A stretch of 64,000 nucleotides of DNA, from the NCBI RefSeq assembly GCF_026914185.1, contig NC_070575.1, positions 1,426,001 to 1,490,000 of the forward strand. Direction: 5' to 3'. The stretch is from Puccinia triticina (Eukaryota > Basidiomycota > Pucciniomycetes > Pucciniales > Pucciniaceae). The notes beneath the pieces are model-generated. The model searched no databases and was not told the origin of the DNA. It was given only the letters and a program-made list of their open reading frames with translations. Every line of letters begins with the position of its first letter. The stretch's first letter is position 1. The position numbers and the translations under genes are program-made. This document shows, piece after piece, positions 55,864 to 64,000 of the stretch.

Positions 55864-56732
55864 TTGAAGGACGTTCTGAAAATAAAATGGTCTGATGAAC
55901 TGGATTCCATAGTTGGACTAAGCATACAACGGACAGCTGAAGGTTTTATATTATCTCAACCCAAACTGACCAAGGGATTACTTGATGAGGAGTGGGATGG
56001 GGTGCAAATAGCTAAGACGCCTTTGCAGCATAATTTCAACGCGCCTACGGAGGCTGGTGACCCGTCCACTTCCTCGAAGTATCTCCATGTTCTAGGTATG
56101 ATGAGCTATCTGGCAGTAGGAACAAGGCCAGATATTGCCTTTGCAGTGAACTACTTGGCGTGTTTTTCCGCTAAAGCTAGTGTCACGCACTGGAAAGGAG
56201 TTCGTCATCTGGTGAACTATATCGCCGGCAGTACTGATCAAAAGCTTTGCATTTTTCCTAACAGAGACCCCAAGGCGTTGCAGACATACTGTGACGCATC
56301 CTGGGGTGGCGAGTTCTCTAGGTCTTCATACAGGGTTCTTATTCTGTTTTTAGGCTGTCTGATCTTATGGTGGCACGTCGACAGGCTTCCGTGGCAGCTT
56401 CCACTGGCCATGCGGAATATATGGCGCTGGGAGCCGCGACGCGGCACGCTCTGTGGATCAAGAATTTTCTGAAGGATGTACTGAAAGTGGACATATTGGG
56501 ACATCTTCATTGCAACAATCAGTCAGTGGTGCGGGTAGGTACAGATGATGTGTCTAATAAACGGACAAGGCACACTGATTGAGATTTCTATATAACTAAT
56601 GAAGCATTGTACAAGAAACTGACTACTCTGACGTGGGTGCCTACAAATGAGCAATGGGCTGATGTTTTTACAAAAAGTTTACCTCCTGAACTTTTTAGGC
56701 GAATGCGGAATTTCCTTCTTAAGACAATATAA
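55864..56732 (+). pseudogene. Copia RT thumb and RNase H
   Basis: GMMSYLAVGTRPDIAFAV and YCDASWGG, then after a frameshift ASVAASTGHAEYMAL and KRTRHTD, give the RNase H core residues D, E and D. An in-frame TGA at 56580-56582 stands where family members usually have an Arg codon; the end of the polyprotein (FYITNEALY..WADVFTKSLPP) follows in frame to a TAA at 56730-56732. Confidence 0.8.
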
Positions 56733-56911
56733 TTGTTTCTTTCGTATATATTTTTTCCTCCGCTTATATTGTTTCTCTATTATCCATTCTCAATGTGGGG
56801 CCGTAGTTTTTTTTCCCCTTATTTTTCTTCCTTTCACCTTTTTTTTCCTATCTTCACTATCTCTGGATTACTTTTTGTATGTAGGGTCTCGAATCTGGGC
56901 GAGGGGGTGGC

Positions 56912-57040
56912 TGTTGTAACCTAACCTGTTAGGTTACAGCGTGTGACACTTGCCCACCCTTGGAGACCATATTTGAGCGGGTAAACAGACTGCAGAGTCT
57001 GTTTCTCCCACTTACATTGTCATTGATATTGTTTCAGTCA
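56912..57040 (+). repeat. Putative 3' LTR of the copia element
   Basis: The segment starts TGTTGTAACC directly after the polypurine tract and contains a 24-bp palindrome (arms TGTAACCTAA and TTAGGTTACA). The end is uncertain (a CA near 57040 or 57045). No second copy was found in the window. Confidence 0.4.
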
Positions 57041-57045
57041 CTTCA

Positions 57046-57848
57046 GGGCTCAGTAGGAAAATGACCGCCAGCCATATAAGTTTTTTGTTACACACCCAAA
57101 AAGTCCAAAACTTTCAGGAATATTTCCATAATGCATATAGTTTGTGCTATCAAATTATTAGCAATAGTTTTCCATTGTAGGATGACATATAAGGGGTGCA
57201 CGTAGGGCTTAGTAGGAAAATGACCACCAACCTTGTATCTTTTTTATTACAGACCCAAACAGTCTAAAAATTTCAGGAAGATTTCAATGTAGCATATTAA
57301 GCTTGCTATGAAATTCTTAGCCATGGGGTGTAATCAAAATAAGAGATATAAGGTGTGTGTGGATAAAGCCTGCCGCGCACACCCCATATCTCCTATGTTT
57401 ATCACATCAAGTTGCTAAGAATCTCATATCACAAATAATATGCTACATGAAAGATTTCCTGAAATTCTTGGACTGTTTGGGTCTGTAACAAAAAAGTTAT
57501 AAGGCTGGCGGCCATTTTCCTACTAAGCCCTCCGCGCACCCCTTATACATCATTGTAAATTGGAACACTATTGCTAATAATTTTATAGCACAAAATATAT
57601 GCATCATGGAAAGATTCCTGAAATTTTTGGACTGTTTGGGTGTGTAACAAAAAAGTTATATGTTTGGCGGTCATTTTCCTACTAAGCCCTACGTGCACCC
57701 CTTATATGTCATTCTACAATGGAAAACTATTGCTAATAATTTGATAGCACAAACTATATGCATTATGGAAATATTCCTGAAAGTTTTGGACTTTTTGGGT
57801 GTGTAACAAAAAACTTATATGGCTGGCGGTCATTTTCCTACTAAGCCC
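57046..57848. repeat. 159-bp tandem units arranged as a large palindrome (2 forward, 3 inverted)
   Basis: GGGCTCAGTAGGAAAATGAC at 57046 and GGGCTTAGTAGGAAAATGAC at 57205 begin two forward units 159 bp apart. The inverse, CATTTTCCTACTAAGCCC, ends units at 57530, 57689 and 57848, again exactly 159 bp apart. The units share a GTTACA..CCCAAA.AGTC and AAATT.TTAGC interior. The axis of symmetry is at about 57364-57371. No coding potential. Transcription would give a long fold-back RNA. Confidence 0.8.
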
Positions 57849-59578
57849 AACACGCACCCCTTATATCTCATGTTCTGATGACACACTATTGCTAAGAAAT
57901 TCAGGGGGTACAATTTATGCATAAATCTCTGTGCTCTCAAGTTTTATGTCTCTAGTACGTGGAAAAAAAAAGTTATACATAATTGGGAGGCTCTAAAACT
58001 TGTTTGCTGGTGAAAGCTTGAATTCAATCAATTTTCACCAGCCAGGAATGTTTAGCCTTGGATGTAGCATCTAGCCAATGGGAAGTCCTCCATTGTAACA
58101 ATATTGCACACATTTCACATAACAGATATGTGGTCCTACATATACAACTTGGGTCCAGCTTTAGGCAAATCAACAAATTACTATGTGCACACCAAAAAAG
58201 GTGTGAACCTTTGTCCACTCCAATAGTTTTGGATCAGGGAGATGTTGTTCACACCAAATGTGCATCCAAAATGAAGTGTCCACAAGTTCACTCCAGCATT
58301 TATTGGAGTTATAAAACATGCACTCCAAACATATTGGAGTGAACTTTAGTGCACTCCAATTCCCTCATTTTGTGCACACCAATGAGCTCTGGAGTAAAGT
58401 ACCATCCACTGCAAAAAGAGTGTGAGTGGCACTTCACTTCAATCAGATTGGATTACATCAAAAAAGAACTTTTTAAATGAATAAAAAAGAGATTTATTGA
58501 AACCATCACAAATCATGGTTATTAAGAAGAAAGGTGACATAAAAACAAATAAAAAAACTCTAGACTTTCAAAAAATTCTCATAAGGATCCAGGCCCTTTT
58601 TAAATAACATCACCCAAGTTTTAGTTGAAGTATACTTTTTTGCTATAATGGGGGGAGGGATGGGTTTGAACCCATTGATACCCTCAACAGTAGAAAAAAC
58701 CCAGTAATTCACATCAACATGGAGCAGATAATTTGCCTTGGAATAACTAGAATCTTTGGAGCCTAGTAAAAGAGGGAGGAAGGTGAAACAGATGATCAAA
58801 AATAATTGGATGGGTGCAAGTGTTGGCAATAATTTGCCCGTTTTCTAACCTATTGAGCCAATTTTAAGCTTTCAATGGGGATTTTATGGCAGGGCTTGTA
58901 ACATTGAGGGCATTAACAATTGTTTTTATTATTTATTCAACTCCCTGTATTCTTGAGTAGATTTTTTTGTTGCTCATGATCTTGTTGATAATTTCCTGCC
59001 TGACCTGAAACCATCCCTGCTTGCCATCTTCGCCCAGAAAATTTGAAATGCAGTGACACTGAAACCCACAGTTACCATCTCCATCTGGATCAAAAACATC
59101 CAGAATTTGCATGCAGAGGTGTTTTAGAATCTGGTTGAGGTAAGTGGCCTATTAAAATCATATTCAAACATATGTAAGCCACATGTATGATAATTACAAT
59201 GGGTGTACATACCATGTTTGGTTGAGAAGCCAATGGTTCAGGTTGGATGTTCTATTCATCCAATTTGGACTCCCCACTCACTTTTTCTTCTTGTTCTTTT
59301 CATCTATCTTATTCACACCATTGGCCTTGTTCTCATAATTTAATTGGGACTCTGCGCTTGCTCCGCCATACTTAGCATTGTAGGAATGAGTTATTGTCTT
59401 TGCTCTCCTCTTAAGGGCTATCTACATTGTCATTGTTGTCAACATCCTGTTTGATTTGATTAGATCTGCTATCAGGATGTTTTTGAGGCTTGGCTACTTG
59501 CTTCTTTTGTGATTTCTGCTTGTACAATCTAAAAGGCTGAGGGATTTCTCTTGGTAGATGTTTTTGCTTTCTTCATGT
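57849..59578. other. AT-rich transposon-derived spacer
   Basis: No gene is supported. GGAGTGCA/TGCACTCC words at 58210-58400 form short inverted repeats. The stretch from about 58860 rightward may already belong to the decayed MULE. Confidence 0.4.
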
Positions 59579-60660
59579 TCATTGGCTGGCCTTTTTTGGA
59601 TTTTTCTTGACTCCTGGGACTTGAATGGGGATGACACCATGATTTCTGGATACTATTTGGTGGATTTTCTTGAAAAGTATTGCTAGCCTTCTGGGAGGCT
59701 CATTAGTAAGTGTTGCAGTCATCTTTTTAATTTCGTCATCAAGTTGAACTTCAATTTTGCCTTTTTTCTGCAGAAGCAATGTAATTTAATTGGATCCTAG
59801 CTCTGCATCAAGTCCAAAAAGATCTATAACAACCAATCCACTCACAGTGAACTCAAGATTGTATTTCAAATGCCATTGGAGGTGTAAATCATCTGGCATC
59901 AATGTCCTTCCACTCTCCAATATTTCAGAAATCTTATGAGCACAAGGTATTCCAATTCCTTCAGTGAGAGTTTGAGAAAAGCACTTTGTTGGGTCCAGCT
60001 TTTTCAGGAGATCAAATTTTTCAATTTATTTCTTGATTTCAAAACTTGAGATCTTGCCAAGGATCACAATGAAGGGTTTAGGGATGCTGACAAGTCTCTT
60101 GATGGTTTCTTTAACAATTTATTTGTGGACTTGATTGATCTGAGCATCAACTGCTAGTGATAATGAATTAAAAACATAAATTATATCAGCTGTCAAGTTT
60201 GTGATGAATTTTTTGAGATAATTGTAACCATATTCAACCCTTGATGTGTTGAGATTGCAGAAATGAGGATACTGGCTCAGGCCACAAAAAATGGCTCCTT
60301 GACAGGAATCACTTTGTAATATTGCATTTCAACTGGCAGCAGTTTCTTGAGTTTTTTCACAGTGATCCACTTTTCAAGGTGATCTAGGGCCCAAGTTGTT
60401 AAGAATCCCTTCAAGGTATTGTATTGTTCTTCATATATTCTGGTGGATTTCAAGTAGGTTACCTGTTTCCAAAAAGCCATAAACCTTTCCCATGGTTTTT
60501 CCTCTTTCTTGCCCTTCTTGAAAATGGAAGGAAAATAATTTTTGCAGTTGGTTGTTATGTTTTTGTTGAGGTGCCAAGTGCAGAGGTTGGCTTGAGCATT
60601 GGGGAAAGCTTTTTCCAGCGCTTGGCATAAGGCATCATCTTGAGAACTTGGATTTCCCAT
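59579..60660 (-). pseudogene. Decayed Mutator-like (MULE) transposase
   Basis: The minus-strand frame 60660-60277 encodes DDALCQALEKAFPNAQANLC then TWHLNKNI, the C-x2-H MULE transposase block in which the third catalytic acid precedes a C-x-W-H motif, and continues through WKQVTYLKST to WALDHLEKWI. A further frame at 59779-59579 is basic and Lys-rich like a C-terminal tail. Between them the frame is broken by stops. The N-terminal catalytic part is not recognised; minus-strand coding character at about 60860-61100 may be related. Part of the coding sequence recurs in the MITEs at 28831-29294 and 3690-4186. Confidence 0.68.
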
Positions 60661-61311
60661 AAATAATTCTCCTTGTCTTCAAAAGTAAAAAAAAACAGAA
60701 TGCTACAGAGAAAGATTGTTTGGTAGATCTACTATAAACCTGTGACCCTGTCCAATGATATGTAAGAGGGTTATATCAATTGGTCTTGTATGTGGGTAAT
60801 GTGATGGTTGATTTGGGCAAAGTTAATTGATCCTGGGTGAGAAAAAAAGAGGTTTTGGATGGCTCTCCTAGTGTTTGCCTTGACTTCCCATGCCCAGTTC
60901 ATCTCCTTGAAGAATGTCATCATAGCTTCAATTGGGCTCCTCCCACCTGATTCCTCTCAACGGATATTCTGTAAAGCATTTGTGATTGTCTTTTGGTTGC
61001 AAGTGTTTGGTCATCAGATGTTCAAAGCTGCAGGAGAATTTGTGCTGGCTTGAGATTTGCCTTTGAGAGCTTCCAGATATCATTGACTTGTTCCAGCAAG
61101 AGTTGCCTGTCAGTAATGTGGGAATTAGGGACGGGTCTCCCGCAAGCAGGACGGTGCTTGCAGGGTGGAGGGGCTTGTGTTATGTTCAATACATATTGTG
61201 TTTTGAGAAAAGCTTGGACAATTTTCCAAAACTATGTAGTTCTGTAGAGGAAAGTTAAGCTACACTTTTGGGATCTATGAGGCACTGGTAGCTGGATATG
61301 TATGAGTAGAA
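60661..61311. other. Probable continuation of MULE debris
   Basis: Short minus-strand stretches resemble coding sequence but are full of stops. No independent gene is supported. Confidence 0.35.
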
Positions 61312-61421
61312 TGGAGGACTTCCCGTCAATCTGGGAACTCAGATTTTTCCAGATTTTGCGGGGAAATTTCCCTGCAAAATCTGGGAAAATCTGGGTTTCC
61401 AGATTGGCAGGAAGTCCTCCA
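61312..61421. repeat. Near-perfect 110-bp hairpin with TGGAGGACTTCC ends
   Basis: TGGAGGACTTCC at 61312 and GGAAGTCCTCCA at 61410-61421 are the ends of a fold-back in which almost every base pairs (AATCTGG, CCAGATTTTGC and their inverses). It shares its ends with the 32053-32257 MITE. Confidence 0.7.
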
Positions 61422-61538
61422 ATCTGTGGGTGAACCCCATCTCTGGCATACATCAAGTGAAGTTGGTGTTTTTGTGATGGAGGGATTACCCAAATGTCCA
61501 AGAATTAAATAGATATTCAAAAACACAATACTAGGACA

Positions 61539-61659
61539 GTTCACGTAGGGCCAAAATCAGCAAGACCAAAATAAAGTTTATCCCACGGTCCCAGCCAATT
61601 TGGCTGGGAAGGCTTGCTGATTTATAACATCAGCAGGGTTAAAAAATCCCTACGTGAAC
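61539..61659. mobile_element. MITE with GTTCACGTAGGG ends
   Basis: GTTCACGTAGGG (61539-61550) and CCCTACGTGAAC (61648-61659) are exact inverse copies bounding 121 bp; inner ATCAGCAAG/CTTGCTGAT also pair. The same end motif recurs at 40741 and, in part, at 28820. Confidence 0.7.
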
Positions 61660-61669
61660 CCAAACTTAA

Positions 61670-61731
61670 CACAAGTCCCTCCCTGTGCTTGGGGGGTGCA
61701 AGCACCCTCCCACTTGCGGGAGGGACTTGTG
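61670..61731. repeat. GC-rich hairpin with 14-bp perfect arms
   Basis: CACAAGTCCCTCCC and GGGAGGGACTTGTG form the arms, with an inner TGCTTG..CAAGCA stem. It carries the same AGTCCCTCC core as the hairpin at 47601-47643. Confidence 0.65.
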
Positions 61732-62837
61732 CCTAATGTCCAACATTTGGCCTGAGGCTGCCCAGCCAAATGGCCAAAAAATCCTTCTAATCCACATATC
61801 ACCGCATACCCCTCGGATTTCTTCACAGCCTCCAGTACCATTAGAATCAGCTCCTTGTTGTACATGTTACCATGTATCCCATCAAAGTTGTATCCTCATC
61901 CCTTGGAAGTAAATGTGATGTAAAAAAACTGCCTTGGGAGGTCTGGTGAGCCAAAATTGTGAGAACCTGTCCAATCTTGACCAGCGAGTGGCCCAATGGG
62001 TCCATCACATTGCTCAGAAACAGCCCTGGCAAGAATGGCTGCTGAGCAGCCAATTTTTGTTGAGAATACTTGAAAAAATATGTACAAGATAGCTGAGATC
62101 AAGGGCTACAACATGGTCAGCTGGGATTTGGAGTAAAACTGTAGAGCTAATCATAAAATAAATGTAAATACAAAATTGCTCATTTTCTTCAAAAAACCTT
62201 GTCAGCCTCAGGCCAAGAATCCGACTTGAGTCCTAAGCCTTTCCTTCGGAGACGCTTCGCGCCTCCTCGGAGAGGCTTAGTCAAGCTCGACGTGAACCGT
62301 CCTAGTAGATGGTAACCTGATGCGGTTTGATGATCATGAAGCTGCTGCGCATCACCTAACATCACGTTATGTCCGCATTCATATCCATGCTTATTCACAC
62401 GTCTCTTCAAAAGTTCAAGTTTATGTAACCCGAGTCCTGAAAGTTGAATTGCACGTCCGGGCGAAATTGACAATTCACAGCTCATTGAATGAGCTGCGAG
62501 GACGAATCGGCTGTGATAGCCAGCTATCCCACCTTCGGTCGGAGCTGAAGAGTTTGTTGTGCCGTGTGTAATATCATCGGTCGAGACCGGCGGAGACTTG
62601 GCCCGAATTTGAAAATGTGCACTCTTTCACCAGTCTTGAATTGCCTGTCTGGGCCTGCCTCCACAGCTCAAGTTCAAAAGTTTATGTACGGGGCCCGGGC
62701 TTGCTTGACGTGACTTGTTTTCGCACTTGGCACTCACCATACGCAAACCTCCTTGACCTTCAAGTTTCGAAGCCTTCTTTAAATCCTCTACAACTTCCTC
62801 AGGTTCATGAGATCTATTGCACTTGATGCTGGATCGA
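61732..62837. other. 5' region of the second Bem1-like gene
   Basis: A GC-rich hairpin lies at 62233-62280 (arms CTAAGCCT / AGGCTTAG around GACGCTTCGCGCC). Beyond it the composition becomes gene-like, but no separate gene is supported; promoter and leader of the gene at 62838 are expected here. Confidence 0.4.
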
Positions 62838-64000
62838 ATGGCCACCAAGATTAAAGCCTCCCGTTCACTGAAGGTCTCGCCCTCCCAAGTCCAATTCACA
62901 GTCTCTGCTGCTCATTGCGAGGACCCCTTCGCCCGTGACGGTGATATTTCTGCGCCATTCGGATCACCGCCGGCCCTGGTAATCCGAGCAAATTCAGACT
63001 ATCAATCCAAACAGGCCGGCCAGCTATCCTTCCGAGTTGGCGAGTTCTTTCACGTGTCAGATGTCTTTACAGACATCGAGGGCATCGCCTGGTTCCAAGC
63101 CGAAAACCCATTGAAATCTGTACAGGGCATTGTCCCAGCGACCTATTTCCAAAAGTACGCCCCTAGCAGGCCAAGCAATCTACACCCGATAGAAAAAGGC
63201 CCTAACCACCGGGGGAAGTCACAACTTCTCCAAGTCTTTTCTAAAGGGAAAGCCCCTATTCCTTTGACTCTACCAGCTGCACCCCTGAGGGACCTAGGCT
63301 CAGCTAGCTCTGAGTCTTCTCGAACTGCTGAGCGAAAGCCCACTAATGTCAGGTATCAGTCACTTTTTGGAACGGTGAGTCTCGTGTTTCTTGAATCACG
63401 TCACTTTGAAAACATCGATCAATTTACAAGCCATACATTTACTCCATTCTAGATGAAGTACACATTTGTAGCTGAGCGACCAGATGAACTGAGTGCCCGC
63501 TACGGAGAACCCGTTATTATTATTGCTCATAGCGCTCAAGAGTGGTTCGTGGTGAAACCTATCGGTCGTTTGGGTGGACGTAAGTATGCCGTCAGTTGTA
63601 GACTCGAGTTGCTTGTCAGTCCAGTTTCCTAAACAAACATTCCCCTTTGTACAGCCGGCTTCATACCAGTGTCGTATATCGAACTCCAAGAGATCCGAAC
63701 CTGTCGGGTACTTTCGTCTGAACAAGGTCGAGATTTGATTCGTGGATCAGTCATTCCCACTGTAGAGGAATGGAAGGCACGCGTGGCCCAATACAAGGCT
63801 TGCAGCATCATCCTTGGTGCGATCGGAACAGGGAACTCGCCGATCCTCAGTACCTCTCCGCAAGAACTAACCAGCCCTCTTGGTCCACATCGGATCATGG
63901 AAAATTTTACCGCGGCATTGGATGAACAAGGCTCAGGACAGCACACTACGGCTCAGGATGACCCAGATCCACGCGTAATAGATTGGCGAGAACGGCAGGC
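62838..64000 (+). CDS. Second Bem1-like SH3 scaffold, 5' part, runs off the window
   Basis: Exons are 62838-63374, 63453-63579 and 63655 to beyond the window end, with introns of 78 and 75 nt. The ATG at 62838 (MATKIKASRS) is preferred; one at 62826 is possible. SH3-1 spans about residues 47-107 (ALVIRANSDY..QLSFRVGEFF..AWFQA..GIVPATYF) and SH3-2 spans exon 2 into exon 3 (MKYTFVAERPDELSARYGE..EWFVVKPIGRLGG, then PGFIPVSYIEL). The intron positions, phases and the 127-nt second exon are the same as in the gene at 35760-38349, proving common descent. The sequences have diverged considerably, especially SH3-1 and the linkers. The PX and PB1 domains would lie outside the window. Likely a polarity scaffold. 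Confidence 0.82.

Larger units (their letters stand above)
52321..57040 (+). mobile_element. Decayed Ty1/copia retrotransposon
   Basis: Gag, protease, integrase, reverse transcriptase and RNase H domains follow in copia order on the plus strand but are split by at least three frameshifts and several stops. A polypurine tract GAGGGGGTGG (56901-56910) precedes a putative 3' LTR. I find no matching 5' LTR or primer-binding site upstream of the gag region, so the 5' end seems lost or too diverged. Confidence 0.85.

Noticed and set aside
61670..61731. GC-rich hairpin as a transcription terminator
   Set aside because: Intrinsic terminators are bacterial; the hairpin has no U tract, and related hairpins are dispersed.

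Overview
The window reads as nuclear DNA of a rust fungus (Pucciniales, most like Puccinia). The evidence is: short spliceosomal introns (about 40-90 nt, GT..AG) in nearly every gene; fungal proteins such as a Bem1-type polarity scaffold and an eIF4E-like protein; lineage-specific gene families; and long gene-poor stretches full of MITEs, hairpins and decayed transposons. No tRNA, rRNA or CRISPR array was recognised.

Left part (1-27.6 kb). A gene tail (1-792) is followed by about 4.4 kb of repeats. Then comes an accessory cluster: an intact SNF2-family ATPase (5198-7547), a rust-type family protein (7584-8692, minus), a complete Tnp2/CACTA-type transposase gene (10801-14074), a second member of the same rust family with one in-frame stop (14488-16189), a proline/threonine-rich gene with one in-frame stop (17090-19660), two tandem paralogues of a small unknown family (20402-21098 and 22063-22893, minus), a kelch-repeat gene (24623-26103) and a TET/JBP-type 2-oxoglutarate/Fe(II) dioxygenase gene broken by one stop (26472-27554). 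An 18-bp palindrome, CATGTACGCGCGTACATG, recurs through this part.

Middle (27.6-38.4 kb). A mostly gene-free stretch carries MITEs. It is followed by two apparently intact host genes: an unusual eIF4E-like gene (32974-34330) and a Bem1-like SH3-SH3-PX-PB1 scaffold gene (35760-38349, minus).

Right part (38.4-64 kb). This is a transposon island. It holds a nested TA-flanked MITE pair; a 2.5-kb element with inverted ends and an 8-bp target duplication that has swallowed pieces of host genes (dihydropteroate synthase twice, and a terminal nucleotidyltransferase); two nested PIF/Harbinger-like elements; an Rpn-like PD-(D/E)XK nuclease gene with a heptad-coding tandem repeat; a decayed Ty1/copia retrotransposon; a 159-bp repeat array arranged as a large palindrome; a decayed MULE transposase; and several GC-rich hairpins. 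At the right edge begins a second Bem1-like gene (62838 onward) with the same intron positions as the first. The two scaffolds are therefore a divergent paralogous pair with the island between them.

Several otherwise continuous frames carry a single nonsense codon that one C:G to T:A transition would explain. This fits cytosine-deamination-type decay of mobile or accessory genes, while the SNF2, Tnp2, eIF4E-like and first Bem1-like frames remain open.

Exon boundaries were placed by eye from splice signals and frame agreement. Family names come from motif recognition, not database searches.
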